From NCBI GenBank assembly GCA_001695595.3, contig MBPM02000034.1:372001-436000 (forward strand): DNA of 64,000 nt. The letters run 5' to 3'. The DNA comes from Plasmopara viticola. Taxonomy: Eukaryota; Oomycota; Peronosporomycetes; Peronosporales; Peronosporaceae. The notes beneath the pieces were generated by a model, which was given only the letters and a program-made list of their open reading frames with translations, was not told the origin of the DNA and searched no databases. This document shows, piece after piece, positions 35,601-44,815 of the stretch. The translations under genes were made by a program, and so were the position numbers. How positions within the stretch are numbered: the stretch's first letter is position 1; each line of letters begins with the position of its first letter.

Positions 35601-38600
35601 AAGGCGGCAACTGGACCTTTTACGAATGCGCTGCTTACGGTAGACACCACAGCACTGACCACTGGATTCTCGCTCATTGACGCCAAAGTGGCCGGGGTGT
35701 CGCAGTTTACCATCACGGCGGGCGGACGGACAACAATCGTATCTGGTGGACTCACAGTCACGGCAGGCGGGGCGATTATTACAGCGGGTGGACTTACCGT
35801 CACTGCAGGTGGAGCCAACGTTGGTGGTGGGCTTACCGTTGCAGGCGGAGTTACTGTGTCAAATACTGGACTGACGGTCTCCGGAGGTGGAGCTACTATC
35901 ACTGGCGGCATCACAGCTGTCGATACCGGCGTCACTGTTACTACGGGCGGAGCAAGAATCTACGACACCGGCACATCCGCCGACACACTTATCGTCATGA
36001 ACAAGGCGGCAACTGGACCTTTTACGAATGCGCTGCTTACGGTAGACACCACAGCACTGACCACTGGATTCTCGCTCATTGACACCAAAGTGGCCGGGGT
36101 GTCGCAGTTTACCATCACGGCGGGCGGACGGACAACAATCGTATCTGGTGGACTCACAGTCACGGCAGGCGGGGCGATTATCACAGCGGGCGGACTGACC
36201 GTCACAGCAGGTGGAGCAACTATTACGGCCGGCGGACTTACCGTCACTGCGGGAGGAGCCAACGTTGGTGGTGGGCTAACCGTTGCAGGCGGAGTTACTG
36301 TGTCAAATACCGGACTGACGGTCTCCGGAGGTGGAGCTACTATCACTGGCGGCATCACAGCTGTCGATACCGGCGTCACTGTTACTACGGGCGGAGCAAG
36401 AATCTACGACACCGGCACATCCGCCGACACACTTATCGTCATGAACAAGGCGGCAACTGGACCTTTTACGAATGCGCTGCTTACGGTAGACACCACAGCA
36501 CTGACCACTGGATTCTCGCTCATTGACGCAAAAGTGGCCGGGGTGTCGCAGTTTACTATCACGGCGGGCGGACGGACAACAATCGTATCTGGTGGACTCA
36601 CAGTCACGGCAGGCGGGGCGATTATTACAGCGGGTGGACTTACCGTCACTGCAGGTGGAGCCAACGTTGGCGGTGGGCTTACCGTTGCAGGCGGAGTTAC
36701 TGTGTCAAATACTGGACTGACGGTCTCCGGAGGTGGAGCTACTATCACTGGCGGCATCACAGCTGTCGATACCGGCGTCACTGTTACTACGGGCGGAGCA
36801 AGAATCTACGACACCGGCACATCCGCCGACACACTTATCGTCATGAACAAGGCGGCAACTGGACCTTTTACGAATGCGCTGCTTACGGTAGACACCACAG
36901 CACTGACCACTGGATTCTCGCTCATTGACGCCAAAGTGGCCGGGGTGTCGCAGTTTACCATCACGGCGGGCGGACGGACAACAATCGTATCTGGTGGACT
37001 CACAGTCACGGCAGGCGGGGCGATTATCACAGCGGGCGGACTTACCGTCACAGCAGGTGGAGCAACTATTTCGGCCGGCGGACTTACCGTCACTGCGGGA
37101 GGAGCCAACGTTGGTGGTGGGCTTACCGTTGCAGGCGGAGTTACTGTGTCAAATACCGGACTGACGGTCTCCGGAGGTGGAGCTACTATCACTGGCGGCA
37201 TCACAGCTGTCGATACCGGCGTCACTGTTACTACGGGCGGAGTAAGAATCTACGACACCGGCACATCCGCCGATACACTTATCGTCATGAACAAAGCGGC
37301 AACTGGACCTTTTACGAATGCGCTGCTTACGGTAGACACCACAGCACTGACCACTGGATTCTCGCTCATTGACGCCAAAGTGGCCGGGGTGTCGCAGTTT
37401 ACCATCACGGCGGGCGGACGGACAACAATCGTATCTGGTGGACTCACAGTCACGGCAGGCGGGGCGATTATCACAGCGGGTGGACTGACCGTCACAGCAG
37501 GTGGAGCAACTATTACGGCCGGCGGACTTACCGTCACTGCGGGAGGAGCCAACGTTGGTGGTGGGCTTACCGTTGCAGGCGGAGTTACTGTGTCAAATAC
37601 TGGACTGACGGTCTCCGGAGGTGGAGCTACTATCACTGGCGGCATCACAGCTGTCGATACCGGCGTCACTGTCACTACGGGCGGAGCAAGAATCTACGAC
37701 ACCGGCACATCCGCCGACACACTTATCGTCATGAACAAGGCGGCAACTGGACCTTTTACGAATGCGCTGCTTACGGTAGACACCACAGCACTGACCACTG
37801 GATTCTCGCTCATTGACGCCAAAGTGGCCGGGGTGTCGCAGTTTACCATCACGGCGGGCGGACGGACAACAATCGTATCTGGTGGACTCACAGTCACGGC
37901 AGGCGGGGCGATTATCACAGCGGGCGGACTGACCGTCACAGCAGGTGGAGCAACTATTACGGCCGACGGACTTACCGTCACTGCGGGAGGAGCCAACGTT
38001 GGTGGTGGGCTTACCGTTGCAGGCGGAGTTACTGTGTCAAATACCGGACTGACGGTCTCCGGAGGTGGAGCTACTATCACTGGTGGCATCACAGCTGTCG
38101 ATACCGGCGTCACTGTCACTACGGGCGGAGCAAGAATCTACGACACCGGCACATCCGCCGACACACTTATCGTCATGAACAAGGCGGCAACTGGACCTTT
38201 TACGAATGCGCTGCTTACGGTAGACACCACAGCACTGACCACTGGATTCTCGCTCATTGACGCCAAAGTGGCCGGGGTGTCGCAGTTTACCATCACGGCG
38301 GGCGGACGGACAACAATCGTATCTGGTGGACTCACAGTCACGGCAGGCGGGGCGATTATTACAGCGGGTGGACTTACCGTCACTGCAGGTGGAGCCAACG
38401 TTGGTGGTGGGCTTACCGTTGCAGGCGGAGTTACTGTGTCAAATACTGGACTGACGGTCTCCGGAGGTGGAGCTACTATCACTGGCGGCATCACAGCTGT
38501 CGATACCGGCGTCACTGTTACTATGGGCGGAGCAAGAATCTACGACACCGGCACATCCGCCGATACACTTATCGTCATGAACAAGGCGGCAACTGGACCT

Positions 38601-40436
38601 TTTACGAATGCGCTGCTTACGGTAGACACCACAGCACTGACCACTGGATTCTCGCTCATTGACACCAAAGTGGCCGGGGTGTCACAGTTTACCATCACGG
38701 CGGGCGGACGGACAACAATCGTATCTGGTGGACTCACAGTCACGGCAGGCGGGGCGATTATCACAGCGGGCGGACTGACCGTCACAGCAGGTGGAGCAAC
38801 TATTACGGCCGGCGGACTTACCGTCACTGCGGGAGGAGCCAACGTTGGTGGTGGGCTAACCGTTGCAGGCGGAGTTGCTGTGTCAAATACCGGACTGACG
38901 GTCTCCGGAGGTGGAGCTACTATCACTGGCGGCATCACAGCTGTCGATACCGGCGTCACTGTTACTACGGGCGGAGCAAGAATCTACGACACCGGCACAT
39001 CCGCCGATACACTTATCGTCATGAACAAGGCGGCAACTGGACCTTTTACGAATGCGCTGCTTACGGTAGACACCACAGCACTGACCACTGGATTCTCGCT
39101 CATTGACGCCAAAGTGGCCGGGGTGTCGCAGTTTACCATCACGGCGGGCGGACGGACAACAATCGTATCTGGTGGACTCACAGTCACGGCAGGCGGGGCG
39201 ATTATCACAGCGGGCGGACTGACCGTCACAGCAGGTGGAGCAACTATTACGGCCGACGGACTTACCGTCACTGCGGGAGGAGCCAACGTTGGTGGTGGGC
39301 TTACCGTTGCAGGCGGAGTTACTGTGTCAAATACCGGACTGACGGTCTCCGGAGGTGGAGCTACTATCACTGGCGGCATCACAGCTGTCGATACCGGCGT
39401 CACTGTTACTACGGGCGGAGCAAGAATCTACGATTCCGGCACGACCGCCGATACGCTCACAGTCTTAAACGCAGCATCATCTGGAACATTTTCGGACGCT
39501 CTTTTGCGGTTGGACACAAGCTCGTTGACATCTGGATTTTTTCTGATGACCGCATCTGTAGCTGGTGGATCGCCAAAATTTTCAGTGGCGGCAACAGGAT
39601 TTACTACAATAGCTGCTGGAGGTCTGAGTGTCACGGGTGGAGTAACTATTACCGACACTGGACTTACCGTGACTGCTGGAGGTGCGAGTATTACGGATAC
39701 TGGCACTACAAGCAGCACCTTGACGCTACGGAACTCGGCCAGCGTTTTCGACAAAGCGCTGCTTTCTATCGACTCAACTGCAACTAGTGGCTTTGCGATC
39801 ATTGATGCAATGGTTGGTGGCACATCCCAGTTCACTGTGACAGCGGGCGGTGCAACGACCATAGCCTCTGGTGGACTTAGCGTAAAGGGCGGCGTGACTG
39901 TCGTGGACACTGGCGTCACAGTGTCGGTAGGAGACGTCCTCATCTCAAGTAATACCCAATCAGGAGCGACCAATACTGGTGCTTTAGTTGTAGCGGGTGG
40001 CGTTGGGATAGGGCTCGATCTTCGCTGTGGTGGCACCATCTATGGCACGGTTGTTACTTCATCCGATCGGCGCCTTAAGACAACGATACGAGATCTCACA
40101 TCGTCACAAAAAGTCATCAAACAGCTTCGTCCGGTGCGTTTATTTAATGCTGTCGAACCTTTCCCGCTCTGTACCTAATTTCCTTCTTGCGTGTGTCAGG
40201 TAACGTATGAATGGCGGCGTGACAAGTTTCCGTCCCGCAATTTTCCAATTGGTACATTTCCAGGCTTCCTTGCCGACGAAGTGGAACAGATATTGCCAAC
40301 CTTGGTGGAAGAGGACGGTGACGGCTGGAAGTCGTTAAATTACGTCGGAATCATTCCGCACTTAACGCGCGCCCTGCAAGAAATGCAAGACGAACTTAAG
40401 GTTCTTCGGCAGCAGATTAAGCAATTGCAAGGTTAA
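20617..40436 (+). CDS. giant secreted EGF-headed tandem-repeat fibre protein with C-terminal Peptidase_S74 intramolecular chaperone, 7 exons
   Basis: Exons are 20617-20738, 20804-20957, 21034-21082, 21153-21344, 21400-21834, 21908-40133 and 40200-40436. Introns are 55-76 nt, GT..AG, and each was placed by frame and conserved cysteines. A signal peptide (about 1-26) precedes EGF-like modules (CSGHGRC, CTCEGDW, CSNRGVC, CTCFDGYTG, CSGHGTC, CMCDMGYTGPDC) and a 145-aa domain in exon 5. A last EGF module opens exon 6. About 670 residues of diverged Gly/Thr-rich repeats lead into a 36-unit array (about 993-6152) that lacks Cys. The end is a Peptidase_S74 domain: SSDRRLK with the Ser-Lys dyad at 40062-40064 and 40077-40079, RPVTYEW across the last intron, GFLADEVEQILPTLVEE, SLNYVGIIP, then a short coiled coil. 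Four single-base deletions (about 28353, 29240, 30801 and 34184) break the frame as given. Adding one base at each gives exactly 6,473 codons. Unrepaired, translation stops at 28392. Role inferred: a trimeric extracellular or surface fibre. Confidence 0.85.
22040..23930 (+). repeat. diverged upstream copies of the fibre repeat
   Basis: In-frame, non-identical copies of the module later homogenised in the array. Each has a beta-rich segment ending in a Phe-x-Val-x-Ala-x-Gly-Leu-Thr-Thr-Ile type motif (VFKVDATGLTTV, VFKVDATGLTTIE, RFIVAASGLTTII, KFRVDASGLTTIS) followed by Gly-Gly-x-x-V/I steps. Spacing varies, about 65-130 residues. They look like the ancestral, uncorrected state of the array. 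Confidence 0.8.
24000..26663 (+). repeat. 1,332-nt higher-order duplication (units 1-3 copied as units 4-6)
   Basis: Unit 2 and unit 5 share the same private variants (CTTGCGGTAG, CTGATAACTGG, GGGGTATCGC). Units 3 and 6 share AACAAAGCGGC and CTTACAGTAG. The offset is exactly three units (1,332 nt), and the copies differ at very few sites (for example AATACCGG versus AATACTGG). This indicates a recent block duplication of three units. Confidence 0.85.
28350..28356 (+). other. frameshift 1 in fibre array (one G lost)
   Basis: AACAAGCGGCAACTGG here replaces AACAAGGCGGCAACTGG of the other units. The reading frame then ends at 28392 in a 12-residue out-of-frame tail. The array resumes intact in the next frame. 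Confidence 0.9.
29237..29243 (+). other. frameshift 2 in fibre array (same G lost)
   Basis: The identical single-base loss as at about 28353 (AACAAGCGGC), 887 nt downstream, which is two long units minus one base. It shifts the frame again, with the out-of-frame ORF ending at 29279. Confidence 0.9.
30798..30804 (+). other. frameshift 3 in fibre array (one T lost)
   Basis: GTGGGCTACCGTTGC replaces GTGGGCTTACCGTTGC of other units, moving the coding frame once more. The out-of-frame ORF ends at 30841. Confidence 0.9.
34181..34187 (+). other. frameshift 4 in fibre array (same T lost)
   Basis: The identical T loss as at about 30801, exactly 3,383 nt downstream (four long-short pairs minus one base). 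After this site the frame runs uninterrupted through the rest of the array into the S74 domain. Confidence 0.9.
39421..40030 (+). repeat. diverged downstream copies of the fibre repeat
   Basis: Two decayed in-frame versions of the module follow the last canonical unit: ARIYDSGTTADTLTVLN, then a second copy with SITDTGTTSSTLTLRNSAS and SQFTVTAGGATTI. Like the upstream flank, they mark the edge of the homogenised core and form the neck before the S74 domain. Confidence 0.8.
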
Positions 40437-40470
40437 ATCGCTTAAAACCGCCATTAAAATTAACTTGAAG

Positions 40471-40480
40471 TCATTCCTTC
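40471..40480 (+). promoter_or_regulatory. oomycete-type initiator (TCATTCCTTC)
   Basis: TCATTCCTTC followed by TCTTTCG lies 24 bp before the ATG at 40495 and fits the oomycete initiator core (YCATTYY) known from Phytophthora promoters. The preceding gene stops only 34 bp upstream, so the promoter of the MAPR gene must be very short or lie in the last fibre exon. This is a sequence match only. Confidence 0.35.
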
Positions 40481-40494
40481 TCTTTCGTTAAAGA

Positions 40495-41706
40495 ATGACA
40501 AGCAGCTTGGAACGTGCGCTGTTGGCACTGGTATTAGGCGCTGCGTTCGCAGTGTGCGGTTTCTACTGTGGCAAGTTGGTAGTTTGCCGCCGTCCAAAGA
40601 GTCTTGCAGCCTTACAACTGAGCGCAGCGCCTCGTGTGCTGCTTTCGGAGCTGCAAAACTCAAACCGTTGGGTGGCGCTGTGTGGCACGGTATTCGATGT
40701 GGCTGGAGACCCCTTTTTCGACCCACAGCGGGGAGGTCTATACAGCCATTGGGTAGGACATGATGTCACGACGCTAATTTTACAGTTGGGACTCGTACCG
40801 GACGCTGCGGACGATGCGGAAGCGGTTGCGAGCTATTTGGATTGCGAGCTGTCGTTGGATGCACTGCAGGGCAACGAAGAGGCTGAAAAGCGACGGTTTG
40901 AGCTTGTCCAGGAGTGGTTTATACGTTTGCACTCGCGCTATGAGGTGGTGGCTCAGCTAAGCGACCGCTATATTGGTGAAAAGTGGGTGATGCTCAGAGC
41001 AGAGCTTTTGCCACCAGATGCCAAACAAAGTTCTGGCGGAAAGTGTCCACTGGGATTTGGCGCGAAGACCGTAAGCAAGGTGGTGACTTGTAGTGTGGAA
41101 GAAATGAAGAACAAGCGGACGATAGTGTTTCAAGGACGACACTATGATGTGACGGACTCGAGCTTGTTTCACCCGAAGGATGGACAGTTTGCGCATTTTG
41201 TTGGACACGATGTCACCTACGCGTTGGCGATGCAATCTGTTTGCGAAGACGATTTAGATAGGATGCCTGAGCGGGCGTATACGTTTGAGGAACAAAAGCT
41301 ATTGGAGAGATACCGAAATTTTTTTGCACGTGAGCTAGTGCTTCTGGAAGTTGTGGGTGAACAGAAGGAGAAGGGCAGTACGACGGAGACTGTGAACGTG
41401 CACCAGATTATTGAAGGAAGTGACAGGATGACTCGGGAAGAGGGTGTTGATTGCCTGAAGCAAGTTCTTGATAAAGCAAGTGCGGAGCAAGTAAATGCAA
41501 TTTGTGCTCGCACGACGATGACTCCACTACACAAGGCTGTGGAAAAACACAGGCTGGATCTCGTTGAGGAATTGGTACGAGCCGGAGCTGATCTTGAGGC
41601 GCGTGCACCACTTTACGACGACGAGACGCCAGTGCAAATGGCTCAACGCTTCCACTTTAACGATATTGCCGCGCACTTGCAATCCCTTGCCGTGGGCACC
41701 AGCTAA
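40495..41706 (+). CDS. membrane-anchored tandem cytochrome-b5-like (MAPR) and ankyrin protein
   Basis: 403 aa, ATG at 40495, no intron. One N-terminal transmembrane helix (about 6-28, rich in Leu/Ala/Val) resembles the anchor of the membrane-associated progesterone receptor (MAPR) family. Two cytochrome-b5-like folds follow: residues about 48-165, with WVALCGTVFDVAGDPFFDPQ and YSHWVGHDVT, and about 200-290, with IVFQGRHYDVTDSSLFHPKD and FAHFVGHDVT. The GxVFDV / F-x-P / G-HDVT pattern is the MAPR heme-site scaffold. The C-terminus has at least one clear ankyrin repeat (TPLHKAVEKHRLDLVEELVR) and a second partial one. MAPR proteins bind heme and modulate sterol-related P450 enzymes in the ER. 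Two MAPR domains plus ankyrin repeats in one chain is unusual. Heme binding is not demonstrated here. Confidence 0.75.
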   Translation: MTSSLERALLALVLGAAFAVCGFYCGKLVVCRRPKSLAALQLSAAPRVLLSELQNSNRWVALCGTVFDVAGDPFFDPQRGGLYSHWVGHDVTTLILQLGLVPDAADDAEAVASYLDCELSLDALQGNEEAEKRRFELVQEWFIRLHSRYEVVAQLSDRYIGEKWVMLRAELLPPDAKQSSGGKCPLGFGAKTVSKVVTCSVEEMKNKRTIVFQGRHYDVTDSSLFHPKDGQFAHFVGHDVTYALAMQSVCEDDLDRMPERAYTFEEQKLLERYRNFFARELVLLEVVGEQKEKGSTTETVNVHQIIEGSDRMTREEGVDCLKQVLDKASAEQVNAICARTTMTPLHKAVEKHRLDLVEELVRAGADLEARAPLYDDETPVQMAQRFHFNDIAAHLQSLAVGTS

Positions 41707-42074
41707 TAATGTGGGGGGTCAGCGCAGTACTATCTTAAAAATTTTTTTAGTCAACACGATGTAACTTTTTATTCACTGGACGAAGATTACTTTTGTGCTC
41801 GCGTTATTCCTTTTAGCGCTCAATTGAGTGGAAATACGGTATAATTAGCAACGTTTTGGCAAGACACGAAAAAGCTCTCTAAAGCAGTGTTCCAAATCCA
41901 GTTCGATCTTGTCTTCCTTGCATAAACTCAGTACCTGGCTTGCATGCTAAGGTGACGATGCTAAAGACTCAAGTGGGGATTGTCCTACCGCATACAGTCC
42001 TACTAACGATACTACCAAGGTCAAACTACACCTGGGCCCATCCAACAGTCTCGAGCGAAGAGCACAAGACTTTG
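41707..42074. other. intergenic, convergent 3' ends, no gene seen
   Basis: 368 bp between the stop of the MAPR gene and the stop of the methyltransferase on the other strand. AT-rich with short T runs near 41740-41770 that could belong to 3' ends. No ORF of note. Confidence 0.6.
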
Positions 42075-43052
42075 TTAACGTCGACCTTGTTTTAGCAGCA
42101 TTTGGTGTATGCTTGCAATATATTCGGGTCCAATGCCACAGCAGCCTCCCACGATATCAGCCCCCAGCTCCACCCATTGCATGACAAAATCATTGTATTT
42201 CTCTACAGCCAAATCCGTGCGTATGGCTTGTGGTTCGCTAAACTCTGAAAGGGCCCAATCATCCGGAATGGTCGTTAATCGGTTTGCATATGCTCCCAGA
42301 TGCACCCCACGAGCGCGCAACTTTGCACGTGCACATCTATTTAGCTCATAAAGAGCTTTAGAAATTGCCTCAGGCTGTGAGCAATTAAATAAAATCGCCT
42401 CTAGCTTTGTATTCGCCAGACTTGCGGAAAAGCTGAGCAGCTCCTCAGCTGCGTCACACACATTCTCTCCACTTCGAAGATGCCCATTGGAGTTTAGAGT
42501 AAATGACACCATAACCTTTGTTATTGCGTCGCCGTCGCCACTCTGACCATGTTGTACTCCAAGCAGTGCCATTTTAGCCTCGTTACTTGATGACAGTGTC
42601 TCCGCCAAGTAGCAATCAACAAAAGGCATCAGAGTTTGTGCAATCAAAGCATACACTCTGACTCCATTGTCAAAATCGAGCACTCTGTCGACTCTGTAAC
42701 TCTCCAGCAGCGGAGGCAACGATCCGCAGACCTTAGGTTTCCGCCTCTTTGCATCGGTTGATGCCATTATCCATCGGTCACATGCTTCTCGTGCCACTCG
42801 ACCAGCCACTTTCGTGTATCGTTCTATCTCATCATCCGTAAAACCCACACCGGGGGTCACCCCGTAATTATTGCACGTGACGTAGTCGGCGCCTGCGTCT
42901 AAGAAGGACGTGTGCACCTCTTGCAACAGCTTGTGGTGTTTTTTATCTACTACTGCCGTTGCGGACCAAATGCGGCGGTCATCAAGCAGCCCACGGGTAA
43001 ACAATTCTTCACCTGTACCACCATCTAGAAGTGTTATAGTAGCGCCACTACC
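42075..43052 (-). CDS. homocysteine S-methyltransferase (5' end unresolved)
   Basis: Reverse-strand ORF ending at 42075. The conserved N-terminal sequence TLLDGGTGEELFTRGL is readable from about 43040, then DDRRIWSA, DAGADYVTCNNYG, the first zinc-ligand region LFNCSQPEAI, and the GGCCG zinc-ligand pair near the C-terminus (about 42135-42150). These place it in the S-methyltransferase family (PF02574), which methylates homocysteine to methionine using S-methylmethionine or a similar donor. No in-frame ATG lies between DGGTG and an in-frame stop near 43120, and a possible acceptor (CTTTAG) lies just upstream at about 43054. A short first exon further up is therefore likely, but I could not place it. 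The protein seen is about 325 aa, close to family length. Confidence 0.85.
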   Translation of the reverse strand, partial: GSGATITLLDGGTGEELFTRGLLDDRRIWSATAVVDKKHHKLLQEVHTSFLDAGADYVTCNNYGVTPGVGFTDDEIERYTKVAGRVAREACDRWIMASTDAKRRKPKVCGSLPPLLESYRVDRVLDFDNGVRVYALIAQTLMPFVDCYLAETLSSSNEAKMALLGVQHGQSGDGDAITKVMVSFTLNSNGHLRSGENVCDAAEELLSFSASLANTKLEAILFNCSQPEAISKALYELNRCARAKLRARGVHLGAYANRLTTIPDDWALSEFSEPQAIRTDLAVEKYNDFVMQWVELGADIVGGCCGIGPEYIASIHQMLLKQGRR

Positions 43053-44815
43053 TCTAAAGATAACCTTTAGGATGCAATAGGTAGTTATAAGCTCAAGCGC
43101 CTTACCTTATAGACTTTGTATTTTCAATCGAACAACATTAATCGCTTTTATTGGTCGATAGCTACCTCGCAAAAATTTGTAATGGATAGAACCACCAATT
43201 GGACAAATGGTACACACCGCTCAAATGACATTTAGGCTTTTATGGACCTGAGAACACTTTTTAGCTAAAGCGCGTTGAAGCGTTCGTATCTGCAAGCAAA
43301 AGTATATTGCATGGCTCATACAGCATAGCCCCGGGGTGCTAGCCGATGAAAATGAAGACTCTCGCCTTCGAAGGGAGGAATTCTATAAATTTATCTTCGG
43401 CATTGGAATATCAATAGGCTGTGCGTAGTGTTTGATCTCTCTTACCTAAAAGGCCGGGCTAAATGCTTGACCTTTACTCGTGGATCAGTTTTTACCAGAG
43501 TTTTTAGTGGTTTGGGAGCACGAAAAGAAACCGCTAATTACAAAGTTCCTCCCAGTATTCGCTTTCCTTGCAAGCAAAGAAGGCGTATACTTCATAGTTG
43601 TGGAATATGCAAAGGGAGCTGACTGCATCGATCAGTAGGAAGCACTACCTTGACAAGTCAAAATGACTGTGCTTATGGACGGCCCTAAGGCCCGACTCGC
43701 AATCTGTAGAGAACAGGCCAAAACGAGGATAGATGTCATTTACAATGCTCATCAAAAAAATTAGAGGCGGAGAAAGACTAGCTGCTCCGGAATACCTTGG
43801 ATCGAAAGTTTTTCGCCACATAGGGATATGGTAATGATCTGCACATCGTGTCCAGCTCTAATAGACTCGAGTGCTGCCCAAGCAAAGCAATGTGCTGCTT
43901 AAGGTGCGGTTAAAAAGTTAAATGCTTCGCGTCTTCTTTAAAAATGCAAACGATGTGAATCTACGTCTCGCCCAAGGCCCTTGAACGATGGCTAGAGTCC
44001 TGCATTAATCGTTGCGTTGTTACCCATGGTTACTCGTGGTGCGCGTGGGCCGGTTCGCCTAATCATGCCAATTCACATTCACTTTGCAAAAAAGCATGTC
44101 CACCCAATCCCACGTCCACCCACACATACCCGGCCACATAAGTACGACTTTAAGCTTCAGCCTGCTGCGCGGCTCTTGGAATAATTTTAATGCATTGCCA
44201 TGGCTTGATAATATAGTACTGGTTTTTTTGCATACGTCATACCCATCCATAGCCACATCCACCGGTAGATCTGGGAGACTGTATTGTATTGTATTACGTT
44301 ATCGCGTTGCCAAGTTATGCACGTGCTAGGCTCAGTTTGGCTAGTCCACGGCATAGAGTGGTGTCCGCATACGTCGGGTCTCGTTCGGCGGGAAGTGCAG
44401 CCAGCACCGAGGTCGTGAGGGTCTTCCATTATTTTGTTTAGCTCTGACTTGGTAAGAGCCCAGGTGGCGCCCTGGTGCTGGACCGTCGCGTCGAGGGTGA
44501 GACTCGTAAGAGACCTGCAGATGCCCGAGAGCACCTGCCCGAAGCGCGCGAGCATTCAGCCCCCGCGCTTGGAAGGAAGGCGTCACCGCAACCTTTTCCG
44601 AAGCCTGGGAGACTATGGTATGAAATGCTATCTTTTGCGATTTTGCTTGGGCCACATTCACCTAGCTTCTCTTTTGACTAAAAAATGTCGGGTACAAAAG
44701 AGCAGGCCCAATGCCATTATTGTGTCACAAAATGAAGGACCGGTAACAGCACAACATATTTCTACCAATCAACTTGTCTGTCGATATCCGCACCATTTAC
44801 TGGAACAGCCGTGCG
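43053..44815. other. 1.76-kb region without a supported gene
   Basis: It probably contains the missing first exon of the methyltransferase (left end) and the promoter of the SMARCAD1-like gene (right end). Short ORFs occur on both strands, including overlapping ones at 44340-44660 with higher GC, but none has a recognisable domain. A CCCAC/CCACA-rich stretch lies at about 44098-44135. Confidence 0.55.

Larger units (their letters stand above)
23934..39420 (+). repeat. 36-unit coding tandem array (24 units of 444 nt, 12 of 402 nt)
   Basis: Unit boundaries were read from the recurring ARIYDTGTSAD motif. Long units start at 23952-equivalent positions 1-6, 9-14, 16, 18, 20, 22, 24, 27, 29, 31-33, 35 and 36; short units are 7, 8, 15, 17, 19, 21, 23, 25, 26, 28, 30 and 34. 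The count closes exactly: 24x444 + 12x402 - 4 deleted bases = 15,476, the distance from the same base in unit 1 to its counterpart after unit 36. Short units lack one 42-nt (14-aa) sub-repeat, GGLTVTAGGATITA, which itself repeats within the unit. Units are nearly identical at the nucleotide level. Each encodes Gly-Gly steps every 7 residues, no Cys or Trp, and few charged residues, consistent with a beta-solenoid. Confidence 0.97.

Noticed and set aside
24071..38454. Forward ORFs of 65-79 codons (starting MTPKWPGCRS) recurring in the array
   Set aside because: Out-of-frame readings of the same units; their existence follows from the repeat identity.
23952..39403. Proline-rich reverse-strand ORFs of 125-141 codons in each fibre repeat
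   Set aside because: They are the mirror of Gly/Thr codons read on the other strand, one per unit, with no start context or domain. They are shadows of the repeat.
23934..39420. CRISPR array or satellite DNA
   Set aside because: Units are contiguous coding sequence without spacers, keep one frame apart from four single-base losses, and join conserved exons at both ends.
20617..40436. Identity with known Phytophthora cyst or vesicle proteins (Vsv1, Lpv)
   Set aside because: Vsv1 is made of thrombospondin type 1 modules and Lpv repeats are, as far as I recall, of a different length. The Cys-free Gly/Thr units and the S74 end fit neither.
20617..40436. Integrated viral tail-fibre gene
   Set aside because: Spliceosomal introns, a eukaryotic signal peptide and EGF modules, and ordinary cellular neighbours on both sides argue for a resident gene; only the S74 domain is of phage type.
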